NCBI RefSeq assembly: GCF_900182595.1
Contig: NZ_FXTN01000010.1
Location: 1 to 64,000 of the forward strand
Direction: 5' to 3'
Source of the DNA: Pedobacter westerhofensis
GTDB lineage: Bacteria > Bacteroidota > Bacteroidia > Sphingobacteriales > Sphingobacteriaceae
Length of the DNA: 64,000 bases
This document shows positions 26,344-33,966 of this stretch, piece after piece. Made by a program: the position numbers and the translations under genes. The notes beneath the pieces are model-generated. The model saw only the letters and a list, made by a program, of their open reading frames with translations. It made no database searches and was not told the DNA's origin. Every line of letters begins with the position of its first letter. Positions within the stretch are counted from its first letter, which is position 1.

Positions 26344-27390
26344 TTACAAATTCTTATTTCTGATCATCCTTATCAAACGGAAATACGATTCACGGATAAC
26401 GGCAACCATCATAAAAACCATCTGTACAGGATGGAGCAGTACGTTCCAGAAAGGGTTCTGTCCTGATAAAAAGGAAATCATGATCCTGCTCAGGAAAATG
26501 AGCCCTACAGGAAGCACCAGCAGGCTGTACTCATAGTTGAAGAACATCACCAGCGGACCCATCACCACCAGCAGCACATATACTACTGCGGCAAAAATAT
26601 TATTGCCAAAAGCTTTTAGCAATTGTACGCCGGTTTTACTGAATAAACGTTTCGATGCTGCGGGGGCAGACAAAGAAATGAGCCGGTTGCCGATCAAGGT
26701 TTCTACCTTAAAGCCTTCCTCCTTTACGGCCCTCACTACATCCACTGCTTCGGGAACTTTCCTGTTTACCTTCTGCTGCCAGTGGTACGCTTTATAGGTT
26801 TCGGCATCAAAGAACATACATTCACTGCCACCTGCGGCAAAAACAGGGCTGGAAAAAAGGCGCACCAGGCGCAAGGGGATCAGGTTAAACAGCACAAAGC
26901 TGTTTAGAGGCAGCAGGATATGGTTTACCAGGCCCCGCAGCGAAACCATCGGGATAATGTTGAGCAGGGTCAGGTTAAAAACTTTAGTCCGGTAGATCAG
27001 GCTATTGATCAGACCATTGTGTACCACTACCTGAGGTTCAAGAAAAAGAAGATACTCACCAGTGGTGTCTTCAATACTAAAAGAATTTCTTTTCCTGAGC
27101 TGAAAGCGGGGGTCACTGTCAATAAGTGCTTTCAGCTCAGCACTGCTCTTTAGTTTTACTGGCTGCGTAACGATCACTTCTATATTCGTGTAATCCTGTT
27201 TTTTAAACGAGTTCAGCAGATTGATCAGGCTGTACGAATCAGTAGTTACCTGGATCACAACAGATACCTTACTGGTAAAATGCTTTCCGTACTTGCCCAG
27301 CTTGGGGTTGGATAAAAAATTAAAAAGAGTAACAGAAAACCGAAGTACCAGGAAAATCAATACGATATAAATGAACGCCAGATTAAGCAT
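26344..27390 (-). CDS. Glycosyltransferase family 2-like membrane protein, DXD not visible
   Basis: 348 residues. An N-terminal membrane helix (AFIYIVLIFLVLRFSVTLF) is followed by a GT-A-like domain (KVSVVIQVTTDSYSLINLLNS, NIEVIVTQPVK). Three membrane segments follow near the C-terminus. Where GT2 enzymes have DXD, the protein reads LLFLEPQVVVHNG, so the metal-binding pair is absent. Later blocks such as FAAGGSECMFFDAETY correspond to the family's acceptor region. It may therefore be an inactive or altered member. The phosphoribosyltransferase gene ends 2 bp before its start, so they are cotranscribed. Confidence 0.72.
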   Translation of the reverse strand: MLNLAFIYIVLIFLVLRFSVTLFNFLSNPKLGKYGKHFTSKVSVVIQVTTDSYSLINLLNSFKKQDYTNIEVIVTQPVKLKSSAELKALIDSDPRFQLRKRNSFSIEDTTGEYLLFLEPQVVVHNGLINSLIYRTKVFNLTLLNIIPMVSLRGLVNHILLPLNSFVLFNLIPLRLVRLFSSPVFAAGGSECMFFDAETYKAYHWQQKVNRKVPEAVDVVRAVKEEGFKVETLIGNRLISLSAPAASKRLFSKTGVQLLKAFGNNIFAAVVYVLLVVMGPLVMFFNYEYSLLVLPVGLIFLSRIMISFLSGQNPFWNVLLHPVQMVFMMVAVIRESYFRLIRMIRNKNL

Positions 27391-27392
27391 AA

Positions 27393-27902
27393 TCAGCTCA
27401 GGTAAACGCCATCCTCCTGCCCTTCAACATCCAGGACCACATCCACATGTTCCTTTAGTACCGTAGCCATCTGCAGGCCTACAAAATCGGTGGCTACAGG
27501 GAAGATCTTGTGGCTTCTGTCTACCAGCACCACAGTGCGTATTTTTTTATGGGGAGTGTTAAGGAATACACCAAAACCATAGGCCAGTGTTTTGCCGCTG
27601 TTGAGCACATCATCAACAAGGATGATCACTTTGTTCTTCACTTTTACGGGCTCAGGATCGGTAACTGCTTTGAGGCTGCTTGTATCTTTTTCCAATTCAA
27701 TTTTAAACATGGTTACTTTCAGATCTGATATTTCAAGCAGGATATCTTTTAATCTCAGCGCAAGTTTATATCCCCTGTCCCAAACACCCGCCAGCACGAT
27801 TTCCTTTTCATTCAGGTTGTCTTCCAGTATCTGGTAAGCCATACGGTTGATTTTTTGCTGGATTTGTTTTTTATCGAGGATCAGTAATCGTGAATCGGCC
27901 AT
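27393..27902 (-). CDS. Phosphoribosyltransferase (PyrR-like)
   Basis: 169 residues from the ATG at 27902. The PRPP-binding motif VIILVDDVLNSGKTLAYG is complete and the loop AGVWDRGYKLALRL precedes it. The general form is that of PyrR or hypoxanthine-type transferases in Bacteroidota. Without an adjacent pyrimidine gene or a visible attenuator I cannot say whether it is regulatory or a uracil/purine salvage enzyme. It is cotranscribed with the glycosyltransferase-like gene. Confidence 0.85.
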   Translation of the reverse strand: MADSRLLILDKKQIQQKINRMAYQILEDNLNEKEIVLAGVWDRGYKLALRLKDILLEISDLKVTMFKIELEKDTSSLKAVTDPEPVKVKNKVIILVDDVLNSGKTLAYGFGVFLNTPHKKIRTVVLVDRSHKIFPVATDFVGLQMATVLKEHVDVVLDVEGQEDGVYLS

Positions 27903-28037
27903 TTGTAAATGTTTGTTAGCGTACAAAAAGAAGGATTTTAAGCTTCAGAATCAAATATCTGAAAAATAATTTCAAATCGCTGCAACGTTTGGCCATGTCT
28001 GGCGTCTAATTTCTGTAAACCTAAAGAATATATAGAT

Positions 28038-28754
28038 ATGAAAACTCTCTCCCTGATAAAACCCGCAGCTTTATGGCTGATTGCTATGGCAGTCGGCAGT
28101 TTAAATTTACAGGCGCAGGAAACCAAAAATGTAGCAGTAAACAATTTCTCAGAAGTGGCCGTAACTGCGGGCATCGACCTGCATATTATACAAGGCACAT
28201 CAGAATCGGCCAGGATTGTTGCTGATGACGATGTGATCAATGATGTTGTCCTTGAAAAAAGCGGTAACCGCATCAAAATAGGCTGGAAAGAAAACTGGGG
28301 CATTAAAAAAATGTGGAAAAACAGAAATGCCAAAGTATACATCACTTATAAAAGGTTAAACAGCATCTCTGCCAGCAGCGGAAGCTCCCTGATAACCGAC
28401 AACACGTTGAAAACCGATCATTTGGATGCCGCCGTATCTTCAGGTGCAAGCATGGATGCGAAGATATCGTGTAATGAACTGCAGCTGAGCACCAACAGCG
28501 GCGCTTCAGTATCGATTGCCGGTACGGCCACGAATATGGAAATTAAATCCAGCTCAGGAAGTTCTGTCAATGCACTTAACCTGGCTACCCAGTATGCAAG
28601 GGCGGATACCAATTCTGGCGCCGATATCAAAATCAATGTGGCAAAAGGGCTTGAAACCAACACCAGCAGCGGGAGCAATATCAGGTACAAAGGTACTGCT
28701 TCATTAAAGAACACCAGCAATTCAAGAAGTTCGAGCGTATCGAGGATAGATTAA
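28038..28754 (+). CDS. DUF2807 'head GIN' domain secreted protein, copy 1
   Basis: 238 residues with a signal peptide ending near residue 30 (MAVGSLNLQAQ). The mature protein is one DUF2807 domain. It begins NFSEVAVTAGIDLHIIQGTSE and continues with repeated Ser/Gly-rich turns (SASSGSSLITDN, VSSGASMDAKI, LSTNSGASVSIAG, TNSGADIKINV) that form a right-handed beta-helix. The function is unknown, although these proteins are very common in Bacteroidota envelopes. A paralogue follows 150 bp downstream with the same order of motifs, so this is a tandem duplication. Confidence 0.92.
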   Translation: MKTLSLIKPAALWLIAMAVGSLNLQAQETKNVAVNNFSEVAVTAGIDLHIIQGTSESARIVADDDVINDVVLEKSGNRIKIGWKENWGIKKMWKNRNAKVYITYKRLNSISASSGSSLITDNTLKTDHLDAAVSSGASMDAKISCNELQLSTNSGASVSIAGTATNMEIKSSSGSSVNALNLATQYARADTNSGADIKINVAKGLETNTSSGSNIRYKGTASLKNTSNSRSSSVSRID

Positions 28755-28827
28755 ACCAGGAACTATCAGAAATAATGCTGAACGGCATTCTGCTGCCAAT
28801 TGGAACAAAAAGATTTGAGGACAAAAT

Positions 28828-28870
28828 CGCGCAAACCCTTGTTTATACAAAAACGAGGGTTTGTGCGTTT
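28828..28870 (+). terminator. Terminator between the two DUF2807 genes
   Basis: CGCGCAAACCCT (28828-28839) pairs with AGGGTTTGTGCG (28856-28867) with one G-T wobble, followed by T residues. Confidence 0.75.
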
Positions 28871-28908
28871 TAAATCACATATTTGAAACATTGAAACAAA
28901 TCATTCAT

Positions 28909-29631
28909 ATGAAATCATTGCGCCTGGTTAAATCTTTTCTATTCTTATTTGTCGTTACCTCAATAACTGCTTCTGCTACCATTGCGCAAGTCCAGGTATC
29001 CCGCGAAATAGCCTTAAAAGACTTTTCAGAAATCCACGTCACTACGGGCATAGAACTCATCATTACGCAGGGCGCGGCAGAGCATGCCAAAATCGTTGCA
29101 GACGATGCGCTGATTGATGCAATCGTAGTAGAACAGTCGGGAAACAGTGTAAATATCAAATGGGAGCTCATTAAAAGTACAAGAAAAAGATGGCTCAACA
29201 GAACGGCAAAGGTTTTTATCAGCTATCAGAACCTTAACCTGATTGAAGCCACCGAAGGCAATTCAGTAAAAACGGAGAACACCTTGAAAAGTAATATCCT
29301 GAGCATCTTGGTAACATCAGGTGCCATTGTAACTGCCGGGATAGACTGTCCTGAATTGCAAATGAGAACCAATAGCGGAGCATCGGCTCTACTGAATGGA
29401 AATGTGGGCAAACTGAAACTGGAATCGAGCAGCGGCAGCCGTGTAAATGCTGTTGAAATGACTTCGGGCTACGCCAGCGTAACGGCAAGTTCAGGTGCTG
29501 ATGTAAAGATTAGCGTAAGCAAGGAACTGCAGGCCACAGCCAGCAGCGGCGGCAATATCAGATATAAGGGAAACCCTGTGGTAGAGAATTCTGCGGGTTC
29601 CAAAAGCGGAAATGTAAAAGCCATCCAGTAA
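28909..29631 (+). CDS. DUF2807 'head GIN' domain secreted protein, copy 2
   Basis: 240 residues from the ATG at 28909. The signal peptide ends near residue 26 (ASATIAQ). The DUF2807 domain starts KDFSEIHVTTGIELIITQGAAE and has the same series of beta-helix turns as the copy upstream (VTSGAIVTAGI, MRTNSGASALLNG, ASSGADVKISV, ASSGGNIRYKG). The two copies are clearly homologous along their length but diverged, so the duplication is not recent. It has its own terminator and no known function. Confidence 0.92.
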   Translation: MKSLRLVKSFLFLFVVTSITASATIAQVQVSREIALKDFSEIHVTTGIELIITQGAAEHAKIVADDALIDAIVVEQSGNSVNIKWELIKSTRKRWLNRTAKVFISYQNLNLIEATEGNSVKTENTLKSNILSILVTSGAIVTAGIDCPELQMRTNSGASALLNGNVGKLKLESSSGSRVNAVEMTSGYASVTASSGADVKISVSKELQATASSGGNIRYKGNPVVENSAGSKSGNVKAIQ

Positions 29632-29645
29632 TCAGGATGGCTTTT
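29616..29645. terminator. Bidirectional terminator after the second DUF2807 gene
   Basis: AAAAGCCATCC (29616-29626) and GGATGGCTTTT (29635-29645) form a perfect 11-bp stem with an 8-nt loop. The stop codon of the DUF2807 gene is in the loop. The A/T runs allow use from both strands. Confidence 0.9.
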
Positions 29646-29650
29646 GCTAT

Positions 29651-30058
29651 TTATCTTTTACCTACGTTATAAGGGTAGTAAATGAAATTCGCCCCTTCAG
29701 GAACAATCACAAATACACACATATAATCTTCGGGCTTTTTGTAAGCTTTCAAAAACAGCTCTTTATATGCGGGCTGAATAATTCCCTTTTCTACAAACTC
29801 CTCAAACATCGAAGCCTGGATTGTCCAGTTGGTATTCAGTTCCTCCCTGTTCAGGATCATCTCCCCTATTGAAACCGTATGCTGGTGTGCAACAAATATC
29901 GGGTTCTTTGAAATGCCCTCTGCGATAATCTCAATAGCAATCTCATGAATTGAATCTTTATAGAGCTCAAGATCTTTTTCGAGGCTCACCAGCGGACTTA
30001 CCTTTTTCTCTTTCCCTGCATCTTCCGGCTGCTGTGGCATTAACTCTTCTATATCCAT
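29651..30058 (-). CDS. Conserved hypothetical protein downstream of rlmD
   Basis: 135 residues, acidic and soluble (MDIEELMPQQPEDAGKEKK, LVSLEKDLELYKDSIHEIA, YKKPEDYMCVFVIVPEG). No catalytic motif is seen and I can name no family. It begins 4 bp after the rlmD stop on the same strand, so it is cotranscribed. Whether the two act together is not known. Confidence 0.75.
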   Translation of the reverse strand: MDIEELMPQQPEDAGKEKKVSPLVSLEKDLELYKDSIHEIAIEIIAEGISKNPIFVAHQHTVSIGEMILNREELNTNWTIQASMFEEFVEKGIIQPAYKELFLKAYKKPEDYMCVFVIVPEGANFIYYPYNVGKR

Positions 30059-30062
30059 CTTC

Positions 30063-31481
30063 TTAATTTTTGATCAGGTTTAACAACACTACATTTTCCA
30101 CATGTTGTGTATGCGGGAACATATCAACAGGCCTGATACGGCTCACTTCATATTTCTCTTTCAGCAAAGCAAGGTCTCTTGCCTGCGTGGCTGCATTACA
30201 GCTTACATAAACGATTTTCTCTGCTTCCATCTCAAGTAAGCGCGCTACCACATCAGCATGCATCCCGGCCCGTGGAGGGTCGGTGATCACTACATCTGGT
30301 TTACCATGCGCATCAATAAATGCAGTAGTTAAAATATCCTTCATATCACCTGCATAAAACAAGGTGTTATCGATGCCATTTAGTTCAGAGTTGAATTTTG
30401 CATCTTCAATGGCTGTTGGCACATATTCAACACCAATTACCTTCTTTACACTGCCGGCGATAAAGTTGGCAATCGTACCTGCTCCGGTATAGAGATCATA
30501 CACCAGCTCATCACCGCTGAAGCCTGCAAAATCTTTAGTGATTTTATACAGCTCATGGGCCTGTAAAGAGTTGGTCTGATAAAATGATTTGGCACCGATT
30601 TTAAACTTAAGCCCGTTCATCTCTTCAAAAATGTACTCCCTGCCGGCATACGTGATCACGTCCTGATCAAAGATCGTATCGTTCTTTTTCTGGTTGATGA
30701 TATAAAGCAGGGAAGTAATTTCAGGGAAGTTAACTTTCAGGTATTCCATCAGTCCGTCTACCTGTTCCTGCTCCACATACGCAAATACCACCACCACCAT
30801 TACCTCACCGGTTGAGGAAGTCCTGATAATCAGGTTACGCAGATTTCCTTCATGGTTACGGAGGTCATAAAAGCTCAGGCCTGTCCTCAGTGCATAGCCC
30901 CTCACCTGGTTTCTTAAGGTATTTGATGGCTCTGCCTGCAGGTAGCAATGCTGGATGTCAAGTATTTTATCAAAGCGCAGCGGCACGTGGAACCCAAGGG
31001 CATTCATTTCCAGGTCATCGCGATCCGCCATATCCGTAGAATTCAGCCAGCGTTTATTGGAAAAGGTATATTCAAGTTTATTACGGTAATATTTATTTTC
31101 TGCAGATCCCAGGATAGGCTCCATAGAAGAAGTATCTACTTTTGCCAGTCGCTGTAAAGCGGCTTCAACATTTTTCTGTTTGAAGTGCAGCTGTGCATCA
31201 TATTGCATGTGCTGCCATTTGCATCCGCCGCAGGTGCCAAAATGCTGGCAAAAAGGGTCAGTCCTCAAATCAGACGCGGTGTGCAGCGTTTCAATCACGG
31301 CCTCGGCAAAATTCTTTTTCTTTTTTACAACTTTTACATCAACGATATCGCCTGGCACGGCTTTATCTACAAACACGACTAACTCGTCTGCTTTTGCTAC
31401 TCCTTTGCCCTCTTCAGCAATATCAATAATACTTAAGTTGGGAAGGATAGTAACTGTTCCAGCTTTTCTATTTCTACTCAT
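30063..31481 (-). CDS. rlmD: 23S rRNA (uracil-5-)-methyltransferase, RlmD family
   Basis: 472 residues. The N-terminal TRAM domain occupies about 12-75 (GKGVAKADELVVFVDKAVPGD). The cysteines of the iron-sulfur site are in FCQHFGTCGGCKWQHM. The SAM motif is DLYTGAGTIANF, and the catalytic Cys lies in YVSCNAATQARDLALL. The family uses SAM to methylate uracil C5 in 23S rRNA (or tRNA in RumA-related members). A -7 element (31488-31496) ends only 6 bp from the ATG, so the mRNA is probably almost leaderless. Confidence 0.93.
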   Translation of the reverse strand: MSRNRKAGTVTILPNLSIIDIAEEGKGVAKADELVVFVDKAVPGDIVDVKVVKKKKNFAEAVIETLHTASDLRTDPFCQHFGTCGGCKWQHMQYDAQLHFKQKNVEAALQRLAKVDTSSMEPILGSAENKYYRNKLEYTFSNKRWLNSTDMADRDDLEMNALGFHVPLRFDKILDIQHCYLQAEPSNTLRNQVRGYALRTGLSFYDLRNHEGNLRNLIIRTSSTGEVMVVVVFAYVEQEQVDGLMEYLKVNFPEITSLLYIINQKKNDTIFDQDVITYAGREYIFEEMNGLKFKIGAKSFYQTNSLQAHELYKITKDFAGFSGDELVYDLYTGAGTIANFIAGSVKKVIGVEYVPTAIEDAKFNSELNGIDNTLFYAGDMKDILTTAFIDAHGKPDVVITDPPRAGMHADVVARLLEMEAEKIVYVSCNAATQARDLALLKEKYEVSRIRPVDMFPHTQHVENVVLLNLIKN

Positions 31482-31487
31482 TCTGCT

Positions 31488-31496
31488 GCAAAGCTA
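31488..31496 (-). promoter_or_regulatory. Promoter -7 element of rlmD, leaderless type
   Basis: Minus strand TAGCTTTGC is a perfect TAnnTTTGC. The expected transcription start is within about 3 bases of the rlmD ATG. No TTTG at -33 was found. Confidence 0.5.
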
Positions 31497-31586
31497 AAGC
31501 TTGTATTTAACAGTTCCTATTTTTTAGGCACAGGGATTTCAGGGGTATGCGAATTACACCCTTAGGGAGATGATGTAGAATCAGCT

Positions 31587-31697
31587 TTATTTTCCAAAAA
31601 CCTTTAGGATTAATCCAAAAATGCCTTGAACAAGATTAAAGCTTACATCAAATTTTTCATCAACCAAAATAGAAATTTCCAAGATCTCTTTGCTCAT
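31587..31697 (-). CDS. Possible small protein of 36 residues
   Basis: An open frame from the ATG at 31697 encodes MSKEILEISILVDEKFDVSF followed by NLVQGIFGLILKVFGK, with an amphipathic C-terminal half. It lies in a 320-bp gap between rlmD and a TetR gene, downstream of the palindrome at 31733-31754 and a candidate -7 element. The context makes it a candidate target of the regulator, but there is no homology evidence, and it could be chance. Confidence 0.25.
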   Translation of the reverse strand: MSKEILEISILVDEKFDVSFNLVQGIFGLILKVFGK

Positions 31698-31732
31698 TTC
31701 AAACGACGTTATACGTAAATATAACCGTTTAT

Positions 31733-31754
31733 ATACCGAAAACCAAAACGGTAT
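31733..31754. promoter_or_regulatory. Palindromic operator-like site next to the TetR gene
   Basis: ATACCG (31733-31738) and CGGTAT (31749-31754) are a perfect inverted repeat with a 10-bp spacer that is itself A-rich (AAAACCAAAA). This spacing is usual for TetR-family operators. It is immediately downstream of the regulator's stop codon and upstream of the possible 36-residue gene. Confidence 0.5.
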
Positions 31755-31801
31755 ACAAAGAAATGACAATAATTTATCACTTCGATAATATACGCGGGGG
31801 C

Positions 31802-32377
31802 TTAAAGTGCGGCCTTCACCAGGAAAGGCAATATTTCCTTTTGGAAGCTCACAAAGTTTTTGCGGACATCAGAATCGCTGACCGATGTAAATGCGAAGGA
31901 GAAGACAATGCTTTTGCTTGCCTTGAGCAGGAATGCCAGGCCTTCTCTTCTGGAAGGATTGTTTTTAAAGTGGTCCAGCCCAAGGTAGGCAGACAGCAGC
32001 AGTGATTCCAGCTGATCCGACAGGTGTTTAAGGAATTCCTGTGAGTTTGCATTCTCGCGGACAAAGTCCCAGCCAATAAACTCATTGCACACGGTGTAAG
32101 TGAGCCTGCAGGTTTTCATCACCAGGGCTTTGAGGTGTTCTTCCTCATCTGTAAACTGTGCTTTGTTTTTTAGGATCTCATGCAGGTTGAGATCAAGATA
32201 ATCCATTAAAATGGCATCCAGTACCTGTTCTTTGCTTTCGAAATATTTGTATATGGTAGCTTTAGCGATCTTTGCTTTTTTAGCAATCTCATTTACGCTG
32301 GTCTTATGATAGCCATATTTCCTGAATAACTCTTTAGCAGCTCTAATGATGCTCTCTTTGATCTTTTCTGGTTCCAT
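31802..32377 (-). CDS. TetR/AcrR family transcriptional regulator
   Basis: 191 residues from the ATG at 32377. The N-terminal helix-turn-helix is clear: ESIIRAAKELFRKYGYHKTS, then VNEIAKKAKIAKATIYKYFES with the invariant Tyr-Lys-Tyr-Phe. The C-terminal ligand domain is variable (about 60-191) and its ligand is not readable. Its ATG overlaps the stop of the Rieske-like gene by one base (TGATG). It is therefore the last gene of a pheS-lipoprotein-tetR run. A palindrome of the right type lies just beyond its 3' end. Confidence 0.92.
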   Translation of the reverse strand: MEPEKIKESIIRAAKELFRKYGYHKTSVNEIAKKAKIAKATIYKYFESKEQVLDAILMDYLDLNLHEILKNKAQFTDEEEHLKALVMKTCRLTYTVCNEFIGWDFVRENANSQEFLKHLSDQLESLLLSAYLGLDHFKNNPSRREGLAFLLKASKSIVFSFAFTSVSDSDVRKNFVSFQKEILPFLVKAAL

Positions 32378-32790
32378 CAATTAGTTACTTGTAACGTAAT
32401 ACCCGACACTCTTACAGTATACTGCTTTAAAGAAAGTGTAGCCGGGGCTTTTGCCGGGCTTCCATCTTCCAATAGAAATTTTGCTCCTGAACACGGATCC
32501 GTTACTGTAAAAGCACCTTCATCCAAAACCACGGCACATCTGTTCTCCGGATTAACGGTGCTGCAGCGGTCATATGCCACGTAGCCGTTTAGGATTGTCC
32601 TGTAAAGCACCAGACCGGAAACACCATAACCATTAATAATTACAGCGCGGCCGGAACTGCTTAAATTGATCAGCCGGGGATCTGTCAACGGGAGATTAAG
32701 ATTTACGGCAACATCGGGAACCACATTTGTAGCTTTACCGCATCCGCTCAAAATCAATACCAGTACAATCACCCAGGCTGCTCTGACCAT
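32377..32790 (-). CDS. Rieske-like lipoprotein without the cluster ligands
   Basis: 137 residues. The signal ends in a lipobox (VLVLILSGC, Cys17). The C-terminal half resembles a Rieske [2Fe-2S] fold in layout: AYDRCSTVNPENRC stands where Y-D-R-x-C-x-H occurs, and DPCSGAKFLLEDG stands where C-P-x-H-G-S-x-F-x-x-x-D-G occurs. It is followed by PAKAPATLSLKQYTVRVSG like the usual C-terminus. Both His ligands are missing, so no Rieske cluster is expected. The four Cys might form disulfides instead. It starts 2 bp after pheS and overlaps tetR by one base. The function is unknown. Confidence 0.65.
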   Translation of the reverse strand: MVRAAWVIVLVLILSGCGKATNVVPDVAVNLNLPLTDPRLINLSSSGRAVIINGYGVSGLVLYRTILNGYVAYDRCSTVNPENRCAVVLDEGAFTVTDPCSGAKFLLEDGSPAKAPATLSLKQYTVRVSGITLQVTN

Positions 32791-32792
32791 GC

Positions 32793-33830
32793 TTAGATCA
32801 ATGAGGTTTTAAATTGTTTAAGGAAACGTGCGTCATTTTCCGAGAACAAACGTAAGTCCTTTATTTCAAATTTAAGATTTGCAATTCTTTCTATTCCCAT
32901 ACCAAAGGCAAAACCACTGTATTTCTTGCTGTCTATACCACAGTTTTCCAATACATTGGGATCTACCATACCACAGCCCAGGATCTCTACCCAGCCACTG
33001 TATTTACATAACTGGCATCCATCTCCTTTACAGATCGTACAAGAAATATCCATCTCTGCTGATGGTTCAGTGAATGGGAAATACGAGGGACGGAACCTTA
33101 CTTTGGTACCTTCTCCGTAAAGCTCCTGCACAAAATAGAACAGGGTTTGTTTCAGGTCTGCAAATGAAACCTTCTCATCTACATACAATCCTTCAACCTG
33201 GTGGAAAAAGCAGTGTGCCCTTGCAGAGATGGCTTCGTTACGGTAAACACGTCCGGGCATCAAAGCCCTGAAAGGTGGTTTACCGGCTTCCATCATCCTT
33301 ACCTGTACAGAGGAGGTATGGGTCCTCAAAGCGATATCACCATGTTCTCCGCCTTTTTTGATAAAGAAAGTATCCTGCATATCTCTTGCCGGGTGTTCTT
33401 CAGGAAAATTCAGGGCAGAGAAATTGTGCCAGTCGTCTTCTATTTCGGGGCCTTCAGCTACTACAAATCCAAGTTTGCTGAAAATCTCAACAATCTCTCT
33501 TCTTACCAATGCCAGGGGATGTCTTGTGCCTACTTCAAATCCAGCACCAGGAAGTGTAAGGTCAAGGCTTGCATCTTTTCCGCCTGACACTGCAGTATCC
33601 AGCTCTTTTAATGTCTGGTACCTATTTTCGGCCAGCTGTTTAAATTCATTTAAAACTTTCCCCAGTGTCCTTTTCTCTTCTGGTGAAACCGCTTTAAATT
33701 CGTCAAAAATATCTTTTATAATTCCTTTTGTACCAAGGAATTTTATTCTAAATTGCTCTAATTCATCTGCATTTTCAGTAGAAAACGCATTAATTTCAAT
33801 GGTATACTGTGTGATCTTATCCTGCAACAT
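32793..33830 (-). CDS. pheS: Phenylalanine--tRNA ligase alpha subunit
   Basis: 345 residues. The N-terminal coiled coil (about 1-85) contains FRIKFLGTKGIIKDIFDEF. The class II core has ARDMQDTFFIKKG and LRTHTSSVQVRMME (motif 2 region), YRNEAISARAHCFFHQVEGLYV and the motif 3 block FGMGIERIANLKFEIKDLRLF. It charges tRNA-Phe as part of the alpha2-beta2 enzyme. pheT is not adjacent. A perfect -7 box ends 6 bp upstream of the ATG, suggesting an almost leaderless mRNA. Confidence 0.97.
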   Translation of the reverse strand: MLQDKITQYTIEINAFSTENADELEQFRIKFLGTKGIIKDIFDEFKAVSPEEKRTLGKVLNEFKQLAENRYQTLKELDTAVSGGKDASLDLTLPGAGFEVGTRHPLALVRREIVEIFSKLGFVVAEGPEIEDDWHNFSALNFPEEHPARDMQDTFFIKKGGEHGDIALRTHTSSVQVRMMEAGKPPFRALMPGRVYRNEAISARAHCFFHQVEGLYVDEKVSFADLKQTLFYFVQELYGEGTKVRFRPSYFPFTEPSAEMDISCTICKGDGCQLCKYSGWVEILGCGMVDPNVLENCGIDSKKYSGFAFGMGIERIANLKFEIKDLRLFSENDARFLKQFKTSLI

Positions 33831-33835
33831 AATGC

Positions 33836-33843
33836 CAAATATA
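33836..33843 (-). promoter_or_regulatory. Promoter -7 element of pheS, leaderless type
   Basis: Minus strand TATATTTG is a perfect TAnnTTTG. The predicted transcription start lies 1-3 bases before the pheS ATG. Confidence 0.5.
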
Positions 33844-33917
33844 CAGCTATTTTTTCATAGCTTATAATTGTCTTTTTTCAGCTGATGAAGCTTCCGCCCC
33901 ATTCCTTTATATCAAAA

Positions 33918-33947
33918 GGCCACCTTCTGAAAAATCAAAAGGCGGCC
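33918..33947 (-). terminator. Intrinsic terminator of kbl
   Basis: On the minus strand GGCCGCCTT pairs with AAGGTGGCC (one G-U pair) across a 12-nt loop, then TTTT. It lies 20 bp after the kbl stop. Confidence 0.8.
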
Positions 33948-33966
33948 CCGGAGAAATGAAAGATCA

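Noticed and set aside
30088..30100. TTTTCCACA, near match to a DnaA box
   Set aside because: Inside the rlmD coding region with two mismatches to the box and no other boxes nearby.
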